A stretch of 64,000 nucleotides of DNA from Bacteroidota bacterium (GTDB lineage: Bacteria; Bacteroidota; Bacteroidia; Bacteroidales; UBA4417). Location: assembly GCA_013376995.1 (NCBI GenBank), contig JACAAZ010000003.1, positions 263,640 through 327,639 on the forward strand. The letters run 5' to 3'. This document shows, one piece after another, positions 17,347 through 26,210 of this stretch (positions are counted from its first letter, which is position 1; the number at the start of each line of letters is the position of its first letter). The notes below the pieces were generated by a model. It had not been told where the DNA came from. It ran no database searches and saw nothing but the letters and a program-made list of their open reading frames with translations. A program made the position numbers and the translations under genes.

Positions 17347-18561
17347 ATGAAAAGAATCTTCTGCTTCCTTATACTGCTGCTCATATGCAGTGCAGGTATC
17401 AACGCTCAAACAATCAGCCAGTTTCGCGGCCCGGAACGCAATGGCATATATCCTGAAAAGAATCTCCTTGCTTCCTGGCCTGAAGCAGGGCCTGCAATTT
17501 CCTGGAAAGCAGAGGGTATCGGCGATGGTTACAGTTCACCCATAATTTCAGGAAATTACATTTACGTTACAGGTGAGGTTGACAGCATTGGTTACCTGAG
17601 TGTTTTTGATAAGAAAGGCAAGCTGGCCTGGAAAAAGGAAATAGGCCGCGAGTGGATGGAAAATTTTGTTGGCTCGCGTTCCACTCCTACCTTGGTTGGG
17701 GATTTGGTTTACCTCTGTTCATCCATGGGGAAGATATCCTGTCTCGAAGCTGCAACAGGAAAAGAAAAATGGTCGGTCGATATGCTGCGCGACCTGCACG
17801 GTATAAATGTCCGCTTTGGATATTCATCTGGTTTACTGGTGGATGGAGATGTAATTTATTGTAATCCCGGTGGTGTTGACACCAATATGGTTGCCCTTAA
17901 CCGTTATACCGGAAAAATCATCTGGAAATCCAAAGCATTGGGCGATTCCACAGCATATGGATCACCTGTCCTCCTTAACTTACCTTCCCGAAAGGTCCTG
18001 GTTAACATGACCATTCATAACATGATCGGCCTGGATGCTACAACAGGAGAACTTTTATGGTCGAAGCCTCAATCTGCTGAAAGGGATATCCAGGCCTGCA
18101 CTCCATTGTTTGAAGATGGATTCCTTTACAATGTGAATGGTTCAGGAAGTGGTGCAGTTAAATATGAAATCTCAGCCGATGGAAAAACAATAAAGTCACT
18201 CTGGGAAAATCCGAAAGTAACGGATGTCCACGGTGGTTTTGTAAAGCTTGGCAATTATCTGTATACCTCCCAATACCGTCCTCGTCGCTATTGCAGCGTG
18301 GATTGTTCAAACGGGCAGGTAGCTGATTCTCTCAAGTTTGATAAAGGGGCCATTATTTCTGCAGATGGAATGCTCTATCTCTATACGGAGAAAGGTATGG
18401 TAGGACTGGTAAAACCTGACAATGGTAAAATGCAACTGATCAGCTCTTTTAAAATGCCTGTTGGCACAAAAGAGTTTTTCACAATCCCGGTTATAGAAAA
18501 TGGCATCCTTTACCTGCGCCATGGCGATACTCTGCTGGCGTATGATATCAGGCGCCAATAG
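17347..18561 (+). CDS. secreted PQQ-like beta-propeller protein 4
   Basis: A 404-residue protein with a signal peptide ending INAQ, then SQFRGPERNGIYPEKNLL and a BamB-like propeller. It begins 20 bp after the previous stop, so the two are almost certainly cotranscribed. It is the likely tandem copy of protein 3, sharing GGVDTNMVALNRYTGKI with minor changes. The C-terminal LYLRHGDTLLAYDI block is the family signature in this locus. No cofactor-ligand residues can be assigned. Confidence 0.85.
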   Translation: MKRIFCFLILLLICSAGINAQTISQFRGPERNGIYPEKNLLASWPEAGPAISWKAEGIGDGYSSPIISGNYIYVTGEVDSIGYLSVFDKKGKLAWKKEIGREWMENFVGSRSTPTLVGDLVYLCSSMGKISCLEAATGKEKWSVDMLRDLHGINVRFGYSSGLLVDGDVIYCNPGGVDTNMVALNRYTGKIIWKSKALGDSTAYGSPVLLNLPSRKVLVNMTIHNMIGLDATTGELLWSKPQSAERDIQACTPLFEDGFLYNVNGSGSGAVKYEISADGKTIKSLWENPKVTDVHGGFVKLGNYLYTSQYRPRRYCSVDCSNGQVADSLKFDKGAIISADGMLYLYTEKGMVGLVKPDNGKMQLISSFKMPVGTKEFFTIPVIENGILYLRHGDTLLAYDIRRQ

Positions 18562-18645
18562 TAAGTTCTACTTCCCGAAAATGATCCTACCTCTTTTTGG
18601 GTGACTTTTTCAATTAATTTTAGCGATTGAAAAACATAAGCATCC

Positions 18646-20076
18646 ATGTTTCGTAACCTTCTGTACAAGTATTTCCTGCCGGGATTTGTCATCCTTGGAA
18701 CCGGAATTCTTGTATGGTGGATCTTTTACAACCCAACGAGTTCTTTCATTGAATCAGTCCCGGGAATGGATAACCGCAAAGCAGGCAAATCCATTTCCAA
18801 AGAACAGGTGAAGATTGGAGAAAATTTTGTCTTCAGCAAAACCTGTGCGGATATTCCAGGAACCAGGTGGACCCGTTTCAGGGGACAGGATTTTGACAAT
18901 ATCTGCAAGGAAAAAGTACCTCTCATCGATCAGTTTGGAGCAACAGGGCCAAAAATTCTGTGGAATATCCCGGTTGGTGACGGCCATGCCTCCCCTGCAG
19001 TATACGATGGCAGGATTTACCTTCTCGACTATGATGAAGCTTCAAAGTCGGATGCATTAAGGTGTCTTTCCCTGCTTACCGGAGAGGAATTATGGCGCAG
19101 ATCCTACAAGGTACACCTGAAGCGTAATCACGGGCTTTCCAGGACAATCCCTGCTGTATCAGCAAAATACGTTATTAGCCTTGGCCCCAGGGGACAGGTG
19201 ATGTGCGTTGAACGCCTTACCGGCAACCTGGTATGGGGCTGCGATGCAGAAAAGGAATACGAGGCTGAAATTCCTTTCTGGTATACAGGTCAGTGCCCGA
19301 TCATTGAGAACGACACAGCTATATTCGCCACTGGCGGAAATTCGCTGGTAGTTGCAATTGATTGCAAAACAGGAAAGAAAGCATGGGATACTCCAAATCC
19401 TCATCATTGGAAAATGTCGCATTCTTCCATCATGCCGATGACATTTGGAGGTAAGAAGATGTATGTTTACTGTGCTATTGGAGGCACCTGCGGGATTTCA
19501 GCTGAAGGGCCCGATAAAGGCAAGATCCTTTGGGAAAATGCTGAATTCTCCCCTGCCGTCATTGCTCCTTCACCAATTGTTATGGATAAAGGGCTAATAC
19601 TGGTAATGGCAGGTTATGGAGCAGGTTCCGCAGTAATAAAGGTGACTAAGGAAGGAAGCAGTTTCTCCGCCCGAATCATAAGTAAGTACAAACCCTCGGA
19701 AGGCATGGCTTCCGAACAACAAACTGCTATTAATTTAAATGGTTATCTTTATGGGATCCAGCCTAAGGATGCCGGAGCCCTCCGCGATCAGTTTGTTTGC
19801 TATAAACCTGATAATTGCCAGTCCGCAGTTATGAGTAGCGGAAAAACTGTGCGTTTTGGCCTCGGACCCTATATTTACGCTGATAATAAGTTTTTTATCC
19901 TCAACGATAATGGAGAAATGACCATTGCAAAAGCCAGCCCCGGCAGTTTTAAGGTACTTGACAAAGCAAGGATCATTGATGGACAGGATTCCTGGGGCCC
20001 GTTAACCATTACCGGGGGATACCTGCTTATGAGAGACTCCAAACACCTGGTTTGTATCGATATACATAAAAAGTAG
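18646..20076 (+). CDS. membrane-anchored PQQ-like beta-propeller protein 5
   Basis: A 476-residue protein whose N-terminus is an uncleaved-looking helix (YFLPGFVILGTGILVWWIF, residues ~8-26), so it is probably anchored with the propeller in the periplasm. A Cys-containing linker (KTCADIPG) precedes TRWTRFRGQDFDNIC, a diverged form of the RG block of its neighbours. Blades include WNIPVGDGHASPAVYDG and GELWR. It is longer and more diverged than proteins 1-4 and lies 8 bp upstream of the NHL gene. It probably starts the redox operon. No CxxCH haem site is present. Confidence 0.82.
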   Translation: MFRNLLYKYFLPGFVILGTGILVWWIFYNPTSSFIESVPGMDNRKAGKSISKEQVKIGENFVFSKTCADIPGTRWTRFRGQDFDNICKEKVPLIDQFGATGPKILWNIPVGDGHASPAVYDGRIYLLDYDEASKSDALRCLSLLTGEELWRRSYKVHLKRNHGLSRTIPAVSAKYVISLGPRGQVMCVERLTGNLVWGCDAEKEYEAEIPFWYTGQCPIIENDTAIFATGGNSLVVAIDCKTGKKAWDTPNPHHWKMSHSSIMPMTFGGKKMYVYCAIGGTCGISAEGPDKGKILWENAEFSPAVIAPSPIVMDKGLILVMAGYGAGSAVIKVTKEGSSFSARIISKYKPSEGMASEQQTAINLNGYLYGIQPKDAGALRDQFVCYKPDNCQSAVMSSGKTVRFGLGPYIYADNKFFILNDNGEMTIAKASPGSFKVLDKARIIDGQDSWGPLTITGGYLLMRDSKHLVCIDIHKK

Positions 20077-20084
20077 CTAAACAT

Positions 20085-21053
20085 ATGAAACCGAAAATAT
20101 TCATAATCGGCGCTGTTGTCCTTCTTCTACTCGTAGTGGGATTTATGATAAAGGATCTTTTTATCGATTCCCCGGGAAATGTCAATCCTTATGCCTTTGA
20201 CCTGAATTCATTGAGGAAAGGCGATACCAGCCAATGCATGTATTCAGAGGATCAACAGATTAAACCAGCCGGTTCTGAGATTCATGGAATAAGCACAGAT
20301 GCCTCAGGAAATATCTATATCAGCGGGAAAGATACACTTGAAAAGCTTGACAGTACAGGAAAAGTGGCTTGGATTAAAGCTTACCCCGGCAATGCCGAAT
20401 GCATACATGTGGATGAAAAGGGAAATATATTCCTGGGGATGGAAGATCATATAGAGTTACTTGATGCGAATGGAACGAAAAAAGCAGCATGGAATAGCCC
20501 ATCAGCAGAAGCTGTGCTTACAAGTATAGCTACCTCAGGAAAAGATGTGTTTGTGGCAGATGCAGGAAATAAGTTAGTGTATCGATATGATTACCTGGGG
20601 AATATAGAGTTGAAAATCGGACAGAAAGATCCCTCAACCGGAGTACCTGGTTTCATTATTCCAAGCCCGTATTTCGACCTGGCAATGGATCCGGATGGGA
20701 GCCTTTGGGTAGCAAACACCGGTCGTCATGAACTTGAAAAATATACAAGAGAAGGAAAGCTGATCAGTAGCTGGGGTAAAGCCTCCATGGAGGTAAAGGG
20801 ATTCTGCGGATGCTGTAACCCATCCCATTTTGCTATTTTCCCGGGGGGATTTGTAACTGCCGAAAAAGCTATTGAACGGGTGAAGATCTATGATATGAAA
20901 GGCAACTTCGTTTGCCTTGTAGCTCTTCCTGAATCATTCGAAGAAGGGACAAAAGGCCTGGATCTGGCCATAGGTGCCCAAAATGCTATTCTTGTGCTTG
21001 ACCCGGTTAAAAACCTGGTTAGAAAATTCATCCCTAAGAAAAAGGAATCCTAA
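20085..21053 (+). CDS. membrane-anchored NHL-repeat propeller protein with CGCC motif
   Basis: A 322-residue protein with an N-terminal membrane helix (residues ~4-25) and NHL-type repeats (STDASGNIYISG, VDEKGNIFLG, AMDPDGSLWVANTG). Near residue 243 it has GFCGCCNPSHFAIFPGG, followed by FVTAEKAIERVKIYD. The clustered Cys residues could bind a metal or Fe-S centre, or form disulfides; this is inference. It starts 8 bp after the previous gene and ends 9 bp before the Tat ferredoxin, so it is part of the same operon. Periplasmic exposure is likely. A redox-sensing or scaffold role for the adjacent Fe-S proteins is possible but unproven. Confidence 0.75.
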   Translation: MKPKIFIIGAVVLLLLVVGFMIKDLFIDSPGNVNPYAFDLNSLRKGDTSQCMYSEDQQIKPAGSEIHGISTDASGNIYISGKDTLEKLDSTGKVAWIKAYPGNAECIHVDEKGNIFLGMEDHIELLDANGTKKAAWNSPSAEAVLTSIATSGKDVFVADAGNKLVYRYDYLGNIELKIGQKDPSTGVPGFIIPSPYFDLAMDPDGSLWVANTGRHELEKYTREGKLISSWGKASMEVKGFCGCCNPSHFAIFPGGFVTAEKAIERVKIYDMKGNFVCLVALPESFEEGTKGLDLAIGAQNAILVLDPVKNLVRKFIPKKKES

Positions 21054-21062
21054 TCGCATACT

Positions 21063-21734
21063 ATGCAGGATCGGCGCTCATTCATCAATTTGTTCGTAAG
21101 GGGAAGCTTTCTCACAGGACTTGCATTCCTGAGCGGAGCATTGATCCTTCGAAAAAAAGAAGGTGAATTCTGCGGATTGGATTTTGGATGCAACCGCTGT
21201 GATAAATCCGAAAGCTGCAATCTGCCTGAGGCTTCTTTATACCGTGAAACGGTCTGGCAACTGGATCCTGCCAAGTGCATTCAATGTGGCAGATGCGCAA
21301 CCAGTTGTGTGATGACCCCCTCAGCTGTAAAATGCACGCATGTTTATGCCATGTGCGGATATTGTGATCTGTGTGGGGGTTACCTTAAACCTGATACTAA
21401 AAACATATCGACAGCTGCCGAAAATCAGCTTTGTCCAACTAATGCCATTAAAAGAAAGTTCGTTGAAGAGCCCTTTTTCGAATATGAAATCGATGAAGCT
21501 CTTTGTATTGGCTGCGGTAAATGTGTTAAAGGCTGCAGTGCCTTTGGAAATGGCTCACTACAATTGCAGGTTCGCCATAACCGCTGCCAGAATTGCAACC
21601 AATGTTCCATCGCACGGGTTTGTCCTTCGGATGCTTATAGCAGGGTTCCTGCCTCCAAACCCTACCTTTTAAAAGGAATTGAGCAGGATTCTACAACAGC
21701 TCCCAAGATAAATTTGGGGGAGAAAGGAGTTTGA
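21063..21734 (+). CDS. Tat-type multi-[4Fe-4S] ferredoxin (NapG-like)
   Basis: A 223-residue protein starting with a twin-arginine signal (DRRSFINLFVRG, then a hydrophobic stretch LTGLAFLSGALIL). It therefore probably folds in the cytoplasm and is exported by Tat, or stays anchored facing the periplasm. Cys motifs include CIQCGRCATSC, CGYCDLC, CIGCGKCVKGC and CQNCNQCSIARVC, enough for about four [4Fe-4S] clusters. An extra Cys group (CGLDFGCNRC) lies near the start. NapG/MauM-like ferredoxins commonly work with NapH/MauN-like membrane proteins, and such a gene follows. It is the likely periplasmic electron carrier of this locus. Confidence 0.85.
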   Translation: MQDRRSFINLFVRGSFLTGLAFLSGALILRKKEGEFCGLDFGCNRCDKSESCNLPEASLYRETVWQLDPAKCIQCGRCATSCVMTPSAVKCTHVYAMCGYCDLCGGYLKPDTKNISTAAENQLCPTNAIKRKFVEEPFFEYEIDEALCIGCGKCVKGCSAFGNGSLQLQVRHNRCQNCNQCSIARVCPSDAYSRVPASKPYLLKGIEQDSTTAPKINLGEKGV

Positions 21735-21753
21735 CAATTAATTAATTCGAGAA

Positions 21754-21815
21754 GTTGACAATTCGACAATTCGGCAATTTTTCCTTCCGCTGACGGATGA
21801 AAATTTGAAAATTGG
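21754..21815. repeat. dispersed intergenic repeat, copy 1
   Basis: The stretch runs GACAATTCGACAATTCGGC, then CTGACGGATGAAAATTTG. Its reverse complement matches 42517-42585 (TTTTCATC, GTCAGC, AAATTGCCGAATT, TCGAATTG in the same order), so the two are inverted copies of one intergenic repeat family. Confidence 0.65.
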
Positions 21816-21908
21816 TTGAAATGTCAATTTCAAATGAATAAAGTAAAATATCTAAAATCAAAATTGATCCACGAACGACAAACCCCTAACGCTGAACATC
21901 GAACGCCT

Positions 21909-21942
21909 AACCCTTATAACCCTTATAACCCTTTTAACCCTT
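21909..21942 (+). repeat. short tandem repeat just upstream of the NapH-like gene
   Basis: AACCCTTATA occurs in tandem, then a variant AACCCTTTT and AACCCTT, directly before the ATG at 21944. No Shine-Dalgarno is visible there. It may be a simple-sequence insertion that has replaced the leader. Confidence 0.55.
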
Positions 21943-21943
21943 C

Positions 21944-23212
21944 ATGAAAACCCTCCGGCTGCTTATTTTCCTGGTTCTGCTAAGTACTATCCAAACAAGT
22001 ACTTATGCGATTCAGCGTTTTCCAAAGCCGGAATTCGAATCGGGATATACACAACCTCAAACACTTATGCCCCATGGAAGGGCGGAGATCCTCTCATACC
22101 TTGATGTTGCAGTACTGATTATCGCTCTTACATTCATTAGTTGGGTGATTATTCGTAAACGATCACGCAATTGGGTCTTCTGGACATCTATGTTTTCACT
22201 GGCCTATTTCGGCTTTTACCGGGAAGGTTGCGTTTGCGCTATCGGATCTATCCAAAATGTTTCCCTGGCACTTTTCGACAGCTCGTATGTGATACCTGTC
22301 ACAGTCATTGCCTTTTTTATACTTCCCCTCGTTTACACCCTTCTGTTCGGCAGAACCTTCTGTGCCGGGGTTTGCCCTTTCGGGGCCATGCAGGACCTGG
22401 TTGCATTCCGGCCGCAAAAGCTTGGAACAAGGTTAAATGCCATCCTCGGAATTATTCCTTACTTATACCTGGGATTGGCTATCCTTTATGCAGCAACCGG
22501 GACAGATTTTATCATCTGCAGGTATGACCCTTTCGTTGGCATCTTCAGGCTGAATGCCTCATTCGGTATGTTTTTCTTTGCAGGGACACTCCTTGTCTCA
22601 GGTATTTTCATTGCCCGTCCCTATTGCCGCTTTCTTTGCCCGTATGGGGTTCTGTTAAACTGGTTCAGCCGTTTTTCAAGGCAGCATATGACCATTACCC
22701 CGGCGCATTGTATCCAATGCAGGCTATGTGAGAACAGCTGTCCGTATGATGCCATTGAGATTCCATTGACAGAAAAAAATCCGGAAAACCGGAAAACCAG
22801 GGTTAAGAAACTCATTATCATTATTTTCCTGCTTCCCCTCCTAACGTTTACAGGTGGCTGGACAGCATCCCTTCTGCACACATCGCTGGCTGGAGTTCAT
22901 TCCAAGGTTAAACTTGCTAGGCAGGTCCTTCATCCTGTGAAAGATGAAAAGCAGGCTGAAACCTTTGAAATTCAAGCCTATAAATCCTCGGGAAAGCCTG
23001 AAGCCCAGGTATACCAGGAAGCACTTGTTGTTCTTGAAAGGTTCAAAACAGGCAGCTGGTGGGTTGGAAGTTTTATGGGGCTTGTTTTCGGATTGCTGAT
23101 TGCAGGAAAAATGCTGAAAAAATATGATCCGGATTATGTCCCAAACAAGGGCCGCTGCTTTAGTTGTGCCAAATGCGTGGATTATTGCCCGGTAAAACCA
23201 GAAAAGAACTAA
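21944..23212 (+). CDS. NapH-like integral membrane Fe-S protein with extra C-terminal cluster
   Basis: A 422-residue polytopic protein with an N-terminal signal or anchor. Four or so membrane helices flank two CxxxCP motifs, FCAGVCPFGAMQD and YCRFLCPYGVLL, typical of the NapH/NosR/RdxA group. A ferredoxin motif CIQCRLCENSCP follows. Then come a helix, a soluble loop of about 75 residues, another helix, and a C-terminal CFSCAKCVDYCP. With two helices in between, both ferredoxin motifs should face the same side, probably the cytoplasm. NapH-type proteins pass electrons between the quinone pool or cytoplasmic donors and periplasmic ferredoxins. The gene is 3 bp from the next one. Confidence 0.85.
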   Translation: MKTLRLLIFLVLLSTIQTSTYAIQRFPKPEFESGYTQPQTLMPHGRAEILSYLDVAVLIIALTFISWVIIRKRSRNWVFWTSMFSLAYFGFYREGCVCAIGSIQNVSLALFDSSYVIPVTVIAFFILPLVYTLLFGRTFCAGVCPFGAMQDLVAFRPQKLGTRLNAILGIIPYLYLGLAILYAATGTDFIICRYDPFVGIFRLNASFGMFFFAGTLLVSGIFIARPYCRFLCPYGVLLNWFSRFSRQHMTITPAHCIQCRLCENSCPYDAIEIPLTEKNPENRKTRVKKLIIIIFLLPLLTFTGGWTASLLHTSLAGVHSKVKLARQVLHPVKDEKQAETFEIQAYKSSGKPEAQVYQEALVVLERFKTGSWWVGSFMGLVFGLLIAGKMLKKYDPDYVPNKGRCFSCAKCVDYCPVKPEKN

Positions 23213-23215
23213 CCA

Positions 23216-25015
23216 ATGGAGTATTTCAAGCCTTCTGCTAAGTTGGTTGGACTGCTGAACAGGATTGCCCTTTCAGCCGGTCTGTTTGCATTTGTCATCT
23301 GTTTGTTGATCCTGGTAAATTACTACCAGCTTAAACGGTCTGATCCCCTGAACTCACCGGCACTTAAAGTCCTGGTTGAGAAGATGCGGAGCAACCCGGA
23401 CGATGAGCAGGTAAAACTGGAAATAAGGGAACTGGACCTGCTGGCCCGTAAAGCATTCTTTACGAATCGCTGGCAGATCCGCACCGGGGGATACTTGCTG
23501 ATCTTCTCTATTCTCATAATCGTTATCTGCTTGAAAACCATAGAATTGATTAAACCTAAGATTCCCGAAACACCAGGCTCAGTTACAGCTACCTTCTGGA
23601 GTGAGCGGCTCCTAAACCGGAAATGGATAACATATACAGGAATATCTCTTGTCCTGGTCTCAGTAGTTTTTGCCTACCTCACACATGACCAGTTGGGAGA
23701 TCAACTGGAACGGGTGACAGGAAAAACAGCAGGCAAATCTTCAAATCAGGTCACCATGGATCTTGCCGGTTCGACTGACGAAAACCCGGCAAAAGTTACT
23801 ACAGTTGAAAGTTCTATAAAAACTGATTCAGCAATCGTCAACCTTGATGGATATCCTAGTCAGCAGGAGTTAAACTCCAATTTCCCCTATTTTCGGGGAC
23901 CTTTCAGCACTGGTCTTACATTTCAGAAGAATATTCCCACCTCCTGGGATGGTAAAAGCGGGAAAAATATAAAATGGAAAACTGCAGTCCCTCTTCCAGG
24001 CTATAATTCACCGGTGGTATGGAATGACAAAGTTTTCCTGGCTGGGGCGAATGCATCAAAGAAAGAAGTTGTTTGTTTTGATGTTGCTACAGGTAAAATC
24101 CTCTGGGAGACCCCCATTGAGAAAATTCCCGGCAGTCCAGCACAATCTCCTAAAGTGAATGCAGAAACAGGTTTGGCAGCTCCCACATGCGCTACTGACG
24201 GCAGAAGGGTTTATGCAATTTTTGCCAATGGCGACCTGGCAGCCCTGGATTTCACAGGAAAAGTTAGCTGGTCGAAAAACCTTGGACTTCCCAAAAACCA
24301 TTATGGACATTCTTCTTCTCTTATCACTTATCATGACTTATTGATTGTTCAGTATGATCAGTCAGGAGATGCCAATGTGATGGCTTTTAACGGAAAAACC
24401 GGTCAGCGTGTTTGGGAAACCAGCAGGGATGTAAAAGTTTCCTGGTCCTCTCCTATCCTTGTGAATACAGGAAAGAGAGTTGAACTGATATTGGTTGCTG
24501 AACCTAATATGGTTGCCTATGCTCCGGCAACAGGCAAGGAATTGTGGCGGATCGATTGCATTTCCGGGGAAGTTGGCCCTTCAGCTGCTTATTCTGATGG
24601 GATTGCATTCTCTGTGAATGAGTATTCCAAACTGGCCGCTGTTCAGGTAGGCGACACTCCTAAAGTTCTGTGGGAAAGTGATGAATTTATGTCAGACATT
24701 CCAAGCCCGGTGGCTTCTGCAAACTACCTCTTCCTGGCAACAAGTTATGGAACCATGATCTGCTATGATGCCAAAAGTGGAAATAAATACTGGGAAAAAG
24801 ATTTTGGCACACCCATTTTTGCCTCTCCCATGATTGCCGATGGGAAAGTTTTTGCTTTGGATAAGAAAGGGATCATGCATATTTTCAGGATTGACAAGAC
24901 ATACACTTCAATTTCTGATCCTCCGCTCGGTGAATCTTCGGTTTGCACCCCGGCATTTGCCGATGGCAGGATCTTTATCAGGGGCGATAAAAACCTCTAT
25001 TGCATTGGTAAATAG
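23216..25015 (+). CDS. three-helix membrane-anchored PQQ-like beta-propeller protein 6
   Basis: A 599-residue protein with membrane helices near residues 10-36, 80-101 and 138-160, then a Thr/Ser-rich linker, then a propeller from about residue 220. The propeller begins FPYFRGPFSTGLTF, a form of the RG block seen in the other paralogs, and has blades such as VVCFDVATGKILWETP and DAKSGNKYWEKDFG. The gene starts 3 bp after the NapH-like gene, which implies tight coupling. It may dock the periplasmic propeller on the NapH-like protein. No CxxCH motif is present. Confidence 0.83.
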   Translation: MEYFKPSAKLVGLLNRIALSAGLFAFVICLLILVNYYQLKRSDPLNSPALKVLVEKMRSNPDDEQVKLEIRELDLLARKAFFTNRWQIRTGGYLLIFSILIIVICLKTIELIKPKIPETPGSVTATFWSERLLNRKWITYTGISLVLVSVVFAYLTHDQLGDQLERVTGKTAGKSSNQVTMDLAGSTDENPAKVTTVESSIKTDSAIVNLDGYPSQQELNSNFPYFRGPFSTGLTFQKNIPTSWDGKSGKNIKWKTAVPLPGYNSPVVWNDKVFLAGANASKKEVVCFDVATGKILWETPIEKIPGSPAQSPKVNAETGLAAPTCATDGRRVYAIFANGDLAALDFTGKVSWSKNLGLPKNHYGHSSSLITYHDLLIVQYDQSGDANVMAFNGKTGQRVWETSRDVKVSWSSPILVNTGKRVELILVAEPNMVAYAPATGKELWRIDCISGEVGPSAAYSDGIAFSVNEYSKLAAVQVGDTPKVLWESDEFMSDIPSPVASANYLFLATSYGTMICYDAKSGNKYWEKDFGTPIFASPMIADGKVFALDKKGIMHIFRIDKTYTSISDPPLGESSVCTPAFADGRIFIRGDKNLYCIGK

Positions 25016-25033
25016 CTGAAATAAGGAACTTTC

Positions 25034-25606
25034 GTGGGAACAGAAATAATAAGTGAAAAATCATTCGTCCGGCTGGATTTTGCAAGCCTTGGGTTTAAAT
25101 CCGGCGATTATGATAATTGTGTCTTTGACAACTGCAACTTCCCGGAAGTCAATCTTACGGGAATTCATTTTTCAAACTGCATTTTCAGGGCCTGCAACCT
25201 GAGCCTGGCAAAAATTAACCAGACAGCCTTCAGAAATGCAAGCTTCAAAGATTGCAAAATGCTCGGCATGCATTTTGAGCAATGCAATGACTTCCTTTTC
25301 GAAGTGGGTTTTGAAAATTGCAACCTGAACCTTTCTTCCTTTTTCCGCAAGAAAGTCAAAAAAACCATCTTCAGGAATTGCAGCTTACATGAAACTGATT
25401 TCACCGAAACTGACCTGAATGCCTCTGTTTTTGATAATTGCGACCTTGACAGGGCAGTGTTTGACAATACTATACTTGAAAATGCAGATTTCCGGACGGC
25501 TTACAATTATTCCATTGACCCATCGTCAAACAGGATTAAAAAGGCAAAATTCACTCTTCCAGCCGTAGTTGGACTACTTAACCACCTGTCCATAGTCATC
25601 GAATGA
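25034..25606 (+). CDS. pentapeptide-repeat protein
   Basis: A 190-residue protein with runs of A/C-(D/N)-(L/F)-x-x repeats (DNCVFDNCNFPEVNLTG, NCSLHETDFTETDLN). These should form a right-handed quadrilateral beta-helix. The C-terminal block NADFRTAYNYSIDPSSN and the following IKKAKF are typical of Qnr/McbG-like family members. The start is GTG, supported by AAGGAAC about 9 bases upstream; no earlier ATG fits. It lies 18 bp after the propeller gene and 18 bp before the next gene. Some relatives protect DNA gyrase, but no such role can be inferred here, and its presence inside a redox operon is odd. Confidence 0.8.
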   Translation: MGTEIISEKSFVRLDFASLGFKSGDYDNCVFDNCNFPEVNLTGIHFSNCIFRACNLSLAKINQTAFRNASFKDCKMLGMHFEQCNDFLFEVGFENCNLNLSSFFRKKVKKTIFRNCSLHETDFTETDLNASVFDNCDLDRAVFDNTILENADFRTAYNYSIDPSSNRIKKAKFTLPAVVGLLNHLSIVIE

Positions 25607-25624
25607 AGATCTAAACAATTATAA

Positions 25625-26137
25625 ATGAGACTGCTGACTATTTTCTTCCTTGTATACTTGCTTTCATGCACTTCCTATGCCCAGCATGATGATGCATTCT
25701 GTAAGGCTGCTAATAATGGAAATTTCAGGAAAGTAGCCAGGCAATTCAAAAAGCAGGTAAGGCTAAGAAGGTATGGCCTGACCTGTGATAACGGTACCGG
25801 AAGCGGGATACAGGTAATTCACACTTATGGTCTTGACACTCTAACCCTCTGGTTGAGGAATCATTCATGTGTTGTAGATGCAGCCTGGGATAAATGCCAG
25901 GTAAAACCGGCGATTTATCCGGGATGGGCAATCATAGGAGCCTGTTTCAATACCCGGGATGGGATCAAGGAAGAATGTTTTTACATCCAGGAAGGGACTT
26001 TGGGTAACCTCTGGCTTTTTGGCTGGCATCCGCATCTTTTTAAGCCAAAGAACATTTTAACCTTCAAAAAACACTATCAAAGTGAGGGGTTTGTTCATCA
26101 GCAAAATCAGAATTGTGAACAAAGCAAGAACCATTAG
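25625..26137 (+). CDS. exported protein of unknown function
   Basis: A 170-residue protein with an N-terminal signal (LLTIFFLVYLLSCTSYAQ). LLSC could be a lipobox, but TSYAQ also fits ordinary cleavage. Five Cys residues lie in the mature part (AFCKAANN, LTCDNG, HSCVVDA, KCQVK, ACFNT), plus ECFY and NCEQ. I do not recognise a domain. It lies between the pentapeptide gene and the NuoEF-type fusion on the same strand, 18 bp and 73 bp away, so it is probably part of the operon. Confidence 0.6.
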   Translation: MRLLTIFFLVYLLSCTSYAQHDDAFCKAANNGNFRKVARQFKKQVRLRRYGLTCDNGTGSGIQVIHTYGLDTLTLWLRNHSCVVDAAWDKCQVKPAIYPGWAIIGACFNTRDGIKEECFYIQEGTLGNLWLFGWHPHLFKPKNILTFKKHYQSEGFVHQQNQNCEQSKNH

Positions 26138-26210
26138 GCCTTTGATAATAAAACAATTAAAAATCTTTCCATTACTAACAATTTATCGTACGACTATTCC
26201 CGGAAATTGA

